In this document: one piece after another, positions 1-7,288 of the stretch
How positions within the stretch are numbered: the stretch's first letter is position 1
Layout of the letters: every line of letters starts with the position of its first letter
Source: an uncultured Clostridia bacterium
Lineage (GTDB): Bacteria > Bacillota > Clostridia > UBA1381
Length of the DNA: 9,370 nucleotides
Reading direction: 5' to 3'
NCBI GenBank assembly: GCA_944391265.1
Contig: CALXSX010000088.1
Location: 1-9,370 of the forward strand
Notes under the pieces: model-generated
The model's database searches: none
Seen by the model: only the letters and a program-made list of their open reading frames with translations
Told to the model about the DNA's origin: nothing
Made by a program: the position numbers and the translations under genes

Positions 1-1212
1 GAGAAGACGGACAACATTGTCGAGATTGCCGAAAAATGGCTTGAGGGCGGCCTTGATGCACTTGAGAAAACGCCGGAGCAGCTTTTGGCACTAAAACAAG
101 CGGGTGTCGTTGATGCCGGCGGAAGAGGCTGGATGTATATTGTTGAGGGCGCTGTTAGTTATCTTAAGACAGGCGCAATAGTTAAAACAAACTATGTCCC
201 TGTTTCTGAATCAACAAAAAAGAAGATTAAGGCTAAACCCGCAAACAAAAGCGAGAATATAAAATTTAAATATTGTACCGAATTTATAATTCAGAGGATT
301 CCTTCGGATACGGCTGTGGACGAGTTCAGAAATAAAATTTCACCCAAAGGTGACTGCATGCTTGTGATAGACGATGATGAAATAATAAAGGTACATATTC
401 ACACAAATCATCCGGGATATGTACTTGAAGAAGCGGTTAAGCTCGGCGAGCTTATAGACGTTAAAATAGATAACATGAAAAAGCAGCACAGCAGCATACT
501 TGAAGAACGCGGTGTGCAGGAAGCAAAGCCTGCTTCCGAGCAGTCGGAAAAGCTCGAGGAATATGGGTTTGTTGCTGTAAGTGCAGGAAAGGGCCTTTCA
601 GGAATTCTCACTGATCTTGGCATAAGCAGGATAATTGAGGGCGGTCAGACAATGAATCCGAGCACGAACGATATATTTAAGGCTGTAAACAAGGTCCCGG
701 CAAAGAATATTTTTATATTCCCGAACAATAAAAATATTATAATGGCTGCAAATCAGGTCAGGGAACTGTCAGATAAAAACATTGTTGTTATACCCACTAC
801 GTCGATTCCGCAGTGCATAACGGCCATGATGGCTTTTAATCCTGGCAAAGACCCGGACACGAATGAAAAAGCGTTTAACAAAGCTATGCGGGTGGTGTCG
901 TCTGCTGAGGTGACGTATGCTGTAAGAGATACGGAATATGAAGGCCACAGCATAAAAAAGGGCGATATACTTGGTATTATTGAGGGCAAAATAAGCGCTA
1001 TAGGAAAATCTCCTGAGGGAGTTGCCGAAAAGCTTATAGAGCGCATGACTGATGATGATACTGAATTTATAACAATATACCAGGGAAGACCGGCAAAAAA
1101 GCAACCTGCTGAGGATATGGCCGATAAGCTTTCAGATTTGTACGAGGACTGCGAGGTATCGCTTAAAAAGGGAGGACAGCCGCTTTACTACTATATTATA
1201 TCAGTTGAGTGA
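1..1212 (+). CDS. fakA: FakA-like DhaL/DegV-domain protein (fatty acid kinase ATP-binding subunit family, YloV), 5' end missing
   Basis: The frame is open from base 1, so the gene starts upstream; 403 residues are visible of about 550 usual for the family. Visible residues 1-52 are the end of the DhaL (DAK2) kinase domain, with AGVVDAGGRGW near residues 33-43. A middle domain follows, with a Cys in YCTEF (residue 92) and an HIH pair (residues 132 and 134) in KVHIHTNHPG; as I recall, a Cys and two His at these places bind zinc in staphylococcal FakA. The rest is the DegV-like C-terminal domain, with GGQTMNPST. In the known family, FakA works with a FakB acyl carrier to phosphorylate exogenous fatty acids in the cytoplasm for phospholipid synthesis. 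The gene lies 26 bp before recG on the same strand. The family call is secure; the exact substrate in this organism is inferred. Confidence 0.9.
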   Translation, partial: EKTDNIVEIAEKWLEGGLDALEKTPEQLLALKQAGVVDAGGRGWMYIVEGAVSYLKTGAIVKTNYVPVSESTKKKIKAKPANKSENIKFKYCTEFIIQRIPSDTAVDEFRNKISPKGDCMLVIDDDEIIKVHIHTNHPGYVLEEAVKLGELIDVKIDNMKKQHSSILEERGVQEAKPASEQSEKLEEYGFVAVSAGKGLSGILTDLGISRIIEGGQTMNPSTNDIFKAVNKVPAKNIFIFPNNKNIIMAANQVRELSDKNIVVIPTTSIPQCITAMMAFNPGKDPDTNEKAFNKAMRVVSSAEVTYAVRDTEYEGHSIKKGDILGIIEGKISAIGKSPEGVAEKLIERMTDDDTEFITIYQGRPAKKQPAEDMADKLSDLYEDCEVSLKKGGQPLYYYIISVE

Positions 1213-1238
1213 CGCTGCCGAAAGGGTGCGGATATTGC

Positions 1239-3269
1239 ATGGACAGAAGTATTCAGTATATTAAGGGCGTAGGAGCTGTCAGAGCCGCGGCGTTTGCCAA
1301 GCTCGGAATAAAAACGCTTGAGGATCTTTTGTACTTTTTTCCGAGAACCTATGAGGATAGATCCGAGATGAAAACGATAGACAGCTGCTTGATAAATGAA
1401 ACGGTGTGCGTGAGAGTCACCGTTTCTTCTGCTGTAAGGGAGACGAGAATCCGCAGGAACATGGTAATATATACAGCATACGTAAGCGATGATACGGGCA
1501 TGATTCAGGCGGTATGGTACAACAACAAGTACATAAAAAACGTGTTTGTGCCCGGAGCAAAGTTCGTTCTTTACGGTAAGATAGGCAGTGCAAGAGGCAA
1601 GCTTCAGATAGAGAACCCTATATATGAACGTGCGGGAGAGCATAAATACACCGGTAAAATAGTACCGATTTATCCCCTTACGGGCGGACTGGTTCAGAAG
1701 AATATCCAATCTGCCATGGCGGAGACTCTTGTCGAAGTGGGTGAGATTGAGGAATGTCTTCCGCAGGAGATACTTTCTGAATACAAGCTAAGGGATATAA
1801 ATTACTGCATGAAAAACATTCATTTCCCGGAAAGCAGAGACGCTTACAACAGCGCGCGCAGACGGTTTGTATTCGAGGAGCTTCTTGCATTGCAGCTCGC
1901 GCTTTTTTATCAGAAGCACAGGAATGTAAAAAACAGCGGATATGTGTTTGACAACTTTTCCGGCGGTGAAGAACTTAAAAAAAACATACCTTATAAGCTG
2001 ACAAAAGCTCAAAAGCGAGTTATAGCGGATATTGTCGGAGATTTTAAATCGGGCAGGCAGATGAACAGGCTTATTCAAGGCGACGTCGGTTCAGGAAAAA
2101 CAATAGTTGCCGCCTGTGCCGCTTTTATAGCAGCTAAAAACGGATACCAGAGCATTATGATGGCACCGACAGAAATCCTTGCGTCTCAGCATGCGGAAGA
2201 GCTTAAAAAGACGTTTTCAGGGCTCGGTGTAAATGTGGTACTGTTGGTCGGAAGCATGAGTCAGAAGGAAAAATCATTTGTCCGAGACCAGGTACAAAGC
2301 GGCCTTGCCGATGTGGTAGTCGGAACGCATGCAGTGATTCAGGACAGCGTCATATACAATAATTTGGGGCTTGTTATAGCCGACGAGCAGCACAGATTCG
2401 GCGTAAATCAGCGCGCAAAGCTGTGTGCTAAGGGAAACAATCCGCATATGCTTGTCATGTCGGCTACGCCGATACCGAGAACGCTGGCGCTTATTTTGTA
2501 CGGTGATCTTGATATTTCAGTAATAGATGAGCTGCCGCCCGGAAGAAAGCCGGTTAAAACATATGCTGTCGGTGAGAGCATGAGAAAGCGTGTTTATAAG
2601 TTCATAGGGAAAAGCGTAGAAGAAGGAAGGCAGGCATATGTCGTATGCCCGCTCATAGAGGAGACGGAGGGCGCCGACCTCCAGAATACAAGAGAACGCT
2701 TTGAAGAGCTTAAGCGGCTGTTTCCCGATTTTGAGATAGGGATAATGCACGGCAGAATGAAGGGCTCCGAAAAGGAAGCAGTTATGGAAAGGTTTCTTTC
2801 CGGAGAGGTGTCCATACTCGTATGCACTACCGTTATAGAGGTTGGGGTGAATGTTCCCAATGCCGGGATTATGGTAATAGAAAACGCTGAAAGATTCGGA
2901 CTCTCTCAGCTCCACCAGCTCCGCGGCAGAGTGGGAAGGGGATGTGACCAGGCGTACTGTATACTGTTTTGTCTTGGCGGAGGCGAAATCACAAAAAAGA
3001 GAATGGAAACGATGTGCTCGTCAAACGACGGGTTTTATATATCCGAGCAGGATCTGTCACTTCGGGGACCGGGAGACTTTTTCGGAACTCGCCAGCACGG
3101 ACTCCCGGATATGAAAATAGCAAATTTGTTCTCTGACACCGATATTTTAAAGCTTGCACAGACTGCTGCAAGGCATATAAGTGACAACGGCTTGCTTGAT
3201 ACACCTGAATACGCGCCCCTTAAAAAGCGTGTTGAAAAGGTAATAAACAGGGCGGAGATACTTAATTGA
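1239..3269 (+). CDS. recG: ATP-dependent DNA helicase RecG
   Basis: RecG is a monomeric double-stranded DNA translocase that remodels stalled replication forks and Holliday junctions. The 676-residue product has the normal family length. The N-terminal wedge/OB region starts with IQYIKGVGAVRAAAFAKLGI. The helicase core shows Walker A GDVGSGKT (281-288), the DEQH box (382-385), SAT (408-410), and QLHQLRGRVGRG (557-568). The RecG-specific C-terminal motif includes FGTRQHG (615-621). An in-frame GTG at 1209 would overlap the fakA stop. I prefer ATG at 1239 because it gives the usual short N-terminus just before the IQYLKGVG-type motif. The ribosome binding site is weak (AAAGG about 13 nt upstream), so coupling to the fakA-like gene is plausible. 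No frameshift or missing motif is seen. Confidence 0.98.
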   Translation: MDRSIQYIKGVGAVRAAAFAKLGIKTLEDLLYFFPRTYEDRSEMKTIDSCLINETVCVRVTVSSAVRETRIRRNMVIYTAYVSDDTGMIQAVWYNNKYIKNVFVPGAKFVLYGKIGSARGKLQIENPIYERAGEHKYTGKIVPIYPLTGGLVQKNIQSAMAETLVEVGEIEECLPQEILSEYKLRDINYCMKNIHFPESRDAYNSARRRFVFEELLALQLALFYQKHRNVKNSGYVFDNFSGGEELKKNIPYKLTKAQKRVIADIVGDFKSGRQMNRLIQGDVGSGKTIVAACAAFIAAKNGYQSIMMAPTEILASQHAEELKKTFSGLGVNVVLLVGSMSQKEKSFVRDQVQSGLADVVVGTHAVIQDSVIYNNLGLVIADEQHRFGVNQRAKLCAKGNNPHMLVMSATPIPRTLALILYGDLDISVIDELPPGRKPVKTYAVGESMRKRVYKFIGKSVEEGRQAYVVCPLIEETEGADLQNTRERFEELKRLFPDFEIGIMHGRMKGSEKEAVMERFLSGEVSILVCTTVIEVGVNVPNAGIMVIENAERFGLSQLHQLRGRVGRGCDQAYCILFCLGGGEITKKRMETMCSSNDGFYISEQDLSLRGPGDFFGTRQHGLPDMKIANLFSDTDILKLAQTAARHISDNGLLDTPEYAPLKKRVEKVINRAEILN

Positions 3270-3294
3270 CATATTTTTCTTTGCATAATATCTT
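3266..3294 (+). promoter_or_regulatory. Candidate promoter for the spore-protein gene, overlapping the recG stop
   Basis: TTGACA (3266-3271) is followed after 17 bp by TATCTT (3289-3294, 4/6 match to TATAAT). The -35 overlaps the recG stop codon. The same stretch holds CATAATA (3284-3290), which fits the -10 of forespore sigma-G promoters as I recall it (CATNHTA), but I see no matching sigma-G -35 at 17-18 bp. Which sigma factor is used, if any, is open. Confidence 0.35.
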
Positions 3295-3331
3295 CAGCAT
3301 GGGGAGAAATTAGTATTAAGGATTGGCGTGA

Positions 3332-3358
3332 GGCACTGAAATAGTGCCGTGCGGCGCT
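3332..3358 (+). promoter_or_regulatory. Two mutually exclusive hairpins in the spore-protein leader
   Basis: GGCACT (3332-3337) can pair perfectly with AGTGCC (3343-3348) across a five-base loop. The same AGTGCC can instead pair with GGCGCT (3353-3358) across a GTGC loop, with one G-U pair. A T7 run (3369-3375) lies 10 nt after the second hairpin, just before the GGAGGT ribosome binding site. The pairings are seen directly; any regulatory role is inference. The distance to the T run is too long for a textbook terminator. Confidence 0.3.
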
Positions 3359-3393
3359 GACTTCAATATTTTTTTCATATGGAGGTATTTGCT

Positions 3394-3576
3394 ATGTCAA
3401 AGAGTAAGGAATATAAAGCAGCAAATGAAAGATTTAAGGCAGAGGTTGCCGAGGAAATGGGCATTGATCTTCAAAAGAACGGCTCTGCCGGCGGCCTTAC
3501 TGCAAAGCAGTCAGGAAGTATCGGGGGCAGAATGGTTAAGAAAATGATAGAGGAATATGAAAAGAACCTTAAGTAA
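3394..3576 (+). CDS. Small acid-soluble spore protein, alpha/beta type
   Basis: A 60-residue protein recognised as an alpha/beta-type SASP. These proteins coat forespore DNA, protect it from UV and chemical damage, and are degraded at germination by the GPR protease. The family's first helix and GPR region correspond to EVAEEMGIDL (residues 16-25), where E-M replaces the E-F or E-L more usual at the cleavage site. The conserved second half follows: GGLTAKQSGSIGG, then an amphipathic helix MVKKMIEEYEKNL. An earlier in-frame ATG exists at 3379, but the GGAGGT at 3381-3386 would lie inside that reading and sits 7 nt before ATG 3394, so 3394 is the start. The gene stands alone between recG and a hairpin terminator and may have its own leader. 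Its presence implies a spore-forming lineage. Confidence 0.85.
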   Translation: MSKSKEYKAANERFKAEVAEEMGIDLQKNGSAGGLTAKQSGSIGGRMVKKMIEEYEKNLK

Positions 3577-3601
3577 ATCTTAAGCAGTCAGAAAAAACAG
3601 C

Positions 3602-3661
3602 GAAAGCGTCTGGGATAGTGCATGCCGGGACGGCGATTTAAACGGTGTCCCGGGCGCTTTC
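3602..3661. terminator. Strong hairpin, probable bidirectional terminator
   Basis: Outer stem GAAAGCG (3602-3608) pairs with CGCTTTC (3655-3661), and inner stem CCGGGAC (3625-3631) pairs with GTCCCGG (3647-3653). On the plus strand the 3' arm runs into TTTCTTATAT, a weak U-rich tail after the spore-protein gene. On the minus strand the hairpin is followed after four bases by T6 (complement of A6 at 3592-3597), so it could also stop transcripts arriving from the minus-strand operon. The internal loop on the 5' side (3609-3624) is long. Confidence 0.65.
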
Positions 3662-3681
3662 TTATATAAGCGGGAGATAAG

Positions 3682-3981
3682 ATGTATTATACATATTTAG
3701 TCAGGTGCAGCGATGATACGCTGTACTGCGGATTCGCCGCAGATGTTGAGTCAAGAGTGGCTGTTCATAACAGCGGCAAGGGCGCGAAGTATACAAGATC
3801 GCGGCGCCCGGTAGAGCTTGTGTACTTTGAAGAGTTTGAAACAAAGGTCGAAGCTCAGCGGCGCGAGCGCGTGATAAAAAAACTGACGCGAGCGGAAAAA
3901 CTTCGCATTATTGAGGCGGCTGCCCGTCAAGGCAGACCTTGCACGGCTGCTTGCCGTCGGCTACAGCCTCGTTCAAAGTGA
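3682..3981 (+). CDS. GIY-YIG endonuclease-domain protein (YhbQ/UPF0213 type)
   Basis: A 99-residue single-domain protein of the small GIY-YIG family related to E. coli YhbQ and B. subtilis YazA. Family members are structure-specific or DNA-repair-type nucleases, mostly of uncertain cellular role. The signature is seen as YTYLVRCSDDTLYCG (residues 3-17), with YTY in place of GIY and YCG in place of YIG. It is followed by the conserved Arg25 (ESRV), HN (29-30), KYTRSRRPVELVY (36-48), the probable metal-binding Glu57 (VEAQRRE) and KKLTRAEK (66-73). The start has GGGAGA (3672-3677) about 4 nt upstream. Residues from about 77 onward form a basic tail containing two Cys (87 and 91). This tail is encoded opposite the end of the convergent gene. 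I see no promoter in the 20 bp after the upstream hairpin. Confidence 0.85.
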   Translation: MYYTYLVRCSDDTLYCGFAADVESRVAVHNSGKGAKYTRSRRPVELVYFEEFETKVEAQRRERVIKKLTRAEKLRIIEAAARQGRPCTAACRRLQPRSK

Positions 3982-4396
3982 TGCCGATAACCTCATTCTT
4001 CAGCATTCTGCAATCCTTTTTATGGTATTTTGTACCGTGCTTTGTAACATAGACAATAATGGAATCACCGCCGGGAACGGATTCAGAATTTGCCGCAGGC
4101 TCCTCTATCACAGCGGGAGTAGGCTGCGGATCTTTATTTATTTCGTTCGGGTACGGCATTATCAAAATCGAAACGGCAAAAACTGCTATCCATATCGGAA
4201 GAGCTACTATCTTTTTCCTTTGCCCTTTATAAAGCGCTTCGTAAACACATACAGCCGCAGTCGGTGTTACGGCAAGCAGCAAAAACGATGCAATGCCAAC
4301 CCTTATCCCATAATAAAAGGGGTACAGACACAAAAGATAGTAAATAATAGCCTTAAGCATATTTTTAATATTTCTTGATCTGAACCCCAATATCAT
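3908..4396 (-). CDS. Small membrane protein with C-terminal His/Cys (putative zinc-binding) domain
   Basis: A 162-residue protein of unassigned function. Three hydrophobic segments (about 14-31, 34-52 and 63-80) suggest a membrane anchor. A Pro/Glu-rich linker (81-110) follows. The C-terminal module (113-156) has the layout YVTKHGTKYHKKDC, then IGITLNEAVADGKQPCKVC. The H125-x3-C129 and C152-x2-C155 spacing matches a small module found at the ends of many Firmicute secreted or membrane proteins and in some ComEC/nuclease-type proteins. Zinc binding is inferred from the residue pattern. Start ATG at 4396 has AAGGGTGA about 7 nt upstream. Only 19 bp separate it from the ligase gene upstream, so it is probably the last gene of the same operon. 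Its last 23 codons overlap the convergent GIY-YIG gene. Confidence 0.75.
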   Translation of the reverse strand: MILGFRSRNIKNMLKAIIYYLLCLYPFYYGIRVGIASFLLLAVTPTAAVCVYEALYKGQRKKIVALPIWIAVFAVSILIMPYPNEINKDPQPTPAVIEEPAANSESVPGGDSIIVYVTKHGTKYHKKDCRMLKNEVIGITLNEAVADGKQPCKVCLDGQPPQ

Positions 4397-4415
4397 TTTT
4401 TACTCACCCTTATGA

Positions 4416-5711
4416 TTATCTCAAATCGATAACTCTTTTTGCTTTTCCTACGCTTCTTTCAATTGTTTTCGGCTCGAGAAGGCTGACCTTGACTGAGATA
4501 CCGAGCACTGTATGAATTTTGTGGTATATCTCATTTTTAAGCTTTTCAAGCTCTGAGAAGTTTTCAAGAAGGTCGCCGTTGGCTATCTCAACCCTAACCT
4601 CGAGTGCGTCAACATAGCCCTGCTTCGTAACTACAATCTCGTATTGCGGACTTATGTTCTTAATCTTAAGAAGTACCTCTTCTATCTGCGACGGGAACAC
4701 GTTTACGCCCTTGATTATGAGCATATCGTCAGTTCTGCCCTGTATCTTATGTAAACGCCTTGTAGTTCTTCCGCACGGGCATGCGGTTGTTTCTATACAG
4801 CTTATATCCTTTGTTCTGTATCTCAGAAGAGGTATTCCTTTTTTGCCAAGAGGAGTTATAACGACTTCTCCGAATTCTCCGTCAGGAACGGGAAGAAGTG
4901 TGTCAGGGTTTACTATTTCAACCTTAAAGAAATCCTCGTTAATATGCATTCCAGTATGCTCGAGGCACTCTCCTGCTACACCCGGCCCCATTACTTCCGA
5001 AAGGCCGTAGTTTTCCGTTGCAACTATCCCCCAACGTTCCTCAAGTTTCTTTCTCATTTCTTCAGTGTGCCCTTCGGCTCCGAACATACCTATTCTAAGC
5101 GAAATATCGTCTTTTGTTATACCCAGTTCTTCAGCTACTTCTGACATATAAAGCGCGTACGACGGCGTGCTTATCAGTATAGTAGGCTTGAAATCCTGCA
5201 TTATCATCAGCTGCTTTTCTGTGTTTCCTGTTGACATTGGAATTACGGCAGCTCCTACCTTTTCCATGCCGTAATGGAGACCAAACGCGCCGGTGAAAAG
5301 ACCATAGCCGAATGAAATCTGAGTTACGTCGTTTTTTGTGCCTCCGGCCATAGCGATAAGCCTTGCTATACATTCTGCCCAGTTGTCAATATCTTCCTGT
5401 GTATACCCAACGACCGTCGGCTTTCCTGTCGTTCCGCTCGATGCGTGTATGCGCACTATTTCAGACATGGGAACGCCAAACAGACCGTATGGATAATTGT
5501 CGCGGAGATCGTTTTTGACGGTAAAGGGAAGCTTGCTGATGTCCTCTATCGACTTTATGTCTGAAGGGGAAAGCCCCATCTCGTCAAATTTCTTCTTGTA
5601 AAACGGTACAGACCTGTAAACTCGGTTTACCGTTTCAACCAGCTTTTCACTTTGAAGCGAAAGCATTTCATCACGGCTCATTGTTTCAATTTTTTCGTTC
5701 CAGTAATTCAT
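4416..5711 (-). CDS. paaK: Phenylacetate-CoA ligase family protein (AMP-forming)
   Basis: A 431-residue cytoplasmic adenylate-forming enzyme of full family length. Known PaaK enzymes convert phenylacetate, ATP and CoA to phenylacetyl-CoA, AMP and diphosphate. Seen motifs: the P-loop-like SSGTTGKPT (91-99); ATENYGLSEVMGPGV (231-245), equivalent to the adenylate-binding motif; LLRYRTKDI (295-303); CPCGR (311-315); and the hinge region GRTDDMLIIKGVNVFPSQIE (325-344). Near the C-terminus, GKAKR (422-426) supplies the likely catalytic lysine. All key motifs are intact. Start ATG at 5711 has GGAAAGGA about 10 nt upstream. It lies 53 bp after the symporter gene, which fits uptake followed by CoA activation. 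Gut Clostridia carry many PaaK paralogues that may use indole-acetate, hydroxyphenylacetate or other acids, so the exact substrate is not determined. Confidence 0.92.
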   Translation of the reverse strand: MNYWNEKIETMSRDEMLSLQSEKLVETVNRVYRSVPFYKKKFDEMGLSPSDIKSIEDISKLPFTVKNDLRDNYPYGLFGVPMSEIVRIHASSGTTGKPTVVGYTQEDIDNWAECIARLIAMAGGTKNDVTQISFGYGLFTGAFGLHYGMEKVGAAVIPMSTGNTEKQLMIMQDFKPTILISTPSYALYMSEVAEELGITKDDISLRIGMFGAEGHTEEMRKKLEERWGIVATENYGLSEVMGPGVAGECLEHTGMHINEDFFKVEIVNPDTLLPVPDGEFGEVVITPLGKKGIPLLRYRTKDISCIETTACPCGRTTRRLHKIQGRTDDMLIIKGVNVFPSQIEEVLLKIKNISPQYEIVVTKQGYVDALEVRVEIANGDLLENFSELEKLKNEIYHKIHTVLGISVKVSLLEPKTIERSVGKAKRVIDLR

Positions 5712-5764
5712 TTAAAAACATTCCTTTCCGGCAAACTGATAAAATATATTCAAGTGAGCTGCTG

Positions 5765-7276
5765 TTATTGGGCAGTTCGCTTTTTTGTGAAAAGCATAGC
5801 AACGGGAACGGCGATAAATGACACCGCCATCGCGCACACGCCCATCTCCGGCGCATGACTTACAGCGGCGGAAAATCCGCCTGTAACTGTGTAAAAAATG
5901 CACGGCACGCCGATTGCAAGCGCTCCGGCTGCCATTCCGACATATGCGGAGACCTTGTTTGCAGACGGCTTCAGAACACCCCAAACATAAGGGCCGAGGA
6001 AGCAGCCTGCCACAACACCCCATGAAAATGACATGATGTTTACTATTACGTTTATTTTAAGCATCGCAAATACGAGCGAGAGCACTATAAATGCAAAGCA
6101 CGTAAGCCTTGTAAGCCGCATCTCGGTTTTTTTGGAATATTTCTTTATAAGAAACGGCATAAAATCAACCGAAATTGCTGATGCTGATGAAAGCACAACT
6201 GATGACAGCGTAGACATAGACGCCGACAGTAAAAGCAGTAATATTACAGAAAGTATTACTATTGTGCCGGTGCTTTCGCCGAGAGCGGTGATAAGAGTAT
6301 CGGGAATTACAAAATCGAGGCCACCTGCGGGCAGCTTGTTCGACAGTACGAGTCTTGACATGCTCCCGACATAGTAAGCTCCGCAGCCTATCAAAGCGGC
6401 AAAAAGCGTAGACACCACTGTTGCTGTTTTAATCGAGTTGGAATCCTTTATAGCGTAATATTTGCTGACCATCTGAGGAAGCCCCCACGCTCCGAAGCTT
6501 GTGAGGAGGATATTGACAGCAAGCGCCTTAAACGCTGTTCCGCCGTATACCGATGTGAGCTGCCTGCCTACGTCCCCTGTTTCGTCTGTAAGCCGTGAAA
6601 GCCGGCGGAAGCCTTCAAAAAAACCGCCTACGTTATCGTTTAACGATACGGCAATTATCATTGCTATAACGCCTACTGCCATTATGATTCCCTGAACAAA
6701 ATCGGTGTACGCTGCCGCGGCATAACCTCCGAGCACAAGATAAACTGCCGTCAGAGCTGCTATGAAAAGCATCCAGACAGAAACCGATATTCCTGGGAAT
6801 ACGGCGTTGAACATATTTCCGAGACCTGTGTATACTGCTGCCGAATACGGCACGAGGAAAAAAAAGATGATGAAGGCGGAAATTATTTTCAGCCCTTTTG
6901 AGTCAAAACGTTTTTCAAAAAACTCCGGCATGGTTTTTGCTCCGAGCTTTCTTGTGAGCTCACGCGTTTTCCCGGCGAGGAGAAGCCATGCTGCAAGACA
7001 GCCTATAACGCTGTTTCCGACGCCTATCCATAGACTCCCGACACCGACGCCCCATCCGTTTTTACCGGCATATCCGACGAATATGACAGCTGAAAAATAC
7101 GCTGTCCCGTAAGAAAAAGCCGATAACCACGGCCCTATTTTCCTGCCGCCGAGCAAAAATCCCTCTATTGTTGCGGAGTGCTTGCGATTTGAAATTCCTA
7201 TGCAGACCATAAGCGCCGCAAAAAGAGCGAGCGCAATTACTGTGATGATCTGCGTCTCATGCATTAAATTTGTCAT
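5765..7276 (-). CDS. Sodium:solute symporter family (SSS) transporter
   Basis: A 503-residue polytopic membrane protein of PutP/SSS type, which couples Na+ entry to uptake of an organic solute. About 13 hydrophobic segments are visible from residue 9 to 497. Family signatures: GGYAAAAYTDFVQG (183-196); GAWGLPQMVSKYYAIKDSNS (262-281); and MSTLSS (354-359), where Ser355 and Thr356 correspond to the Na+-binding Ser-Thr pair of PutP. Start ATG at 7276 is preferred over ATG 7264 because GGAAGGA is about 10 nt upstream of the first and too far from the second. It is the first gene of the minus-strand operon, behind a recognisable promoter. The substrate cannot be read from the sequence; the adjacent CoA ligase suggests a carboxylic, perhaps aromatic, acid. 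Confidence 0.92.
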   Translation of the reverse strand: MTNLMHETQIITVIALALFAALMVCIGISNRKHSATIEGFLLGGRKIGPWLSAFSYGTAYFSAVIFVGYAGKNGWGVGVGSLWIGVGNSVIGCLAAWLLLAGKTRELTRKLGAKTMPEFFEKRFDSKGLKIISAFIIFFFLVPYSAAVYTGLGNMFNAVFPGISVSVWMLFIAALTAVYLVLGGYAAAAYTDFVQGIIMAVGVIAMIIAVSLNDNVGGFFEGFRRLSRLTDETGDVGRQLTSVYGGTAFKALAVNILLTSFGAWGLPQMVSKYYAIKDSNSIKTATVVSTLFAALIGCGAYYVGSMSRLVLSNKLPAGGLDFVIPDTLITALGESTGTIVILSVILLLLLSASMSTLSSVVLSSASAISVDFMPFLIKKYSKKTEMRLTRLTCFAFIVLSLVFAMLKINVIVNIMSFSWGVVAGCFLGPYVWGVLKPSANKVSAYVGMAAGALAIGVPCIFYTVTGGFSAAVSHAPEMGVCAMAVSFIAVPVAMLFTKKRTAQ

Positions 7277-7288
7277 GATACTGCCATC

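Noticed and set aside
1191..1709. 172-codon open frame on the minus strand opposite recG
   Set aside because: The recG reading is intact across the whole stretch and the opposite product shows no family features.
3344..3547. 67-codon frame overlapping the spore-protein gene, starting at GTG
   Set aside because: It has no ribosome binding site and runs out of frame over the recognised SASP, whose own start has a GGAGGT site.
3911..4378. 155-codon open frame on the plus strand opposite the His/Cys membrane protein
   Set aside because: The minus-strand reading has a ribosome binding site, membrane segments and the His/Cys module. The plus-strand reading has none and starts inside the GIY-YIG gene.
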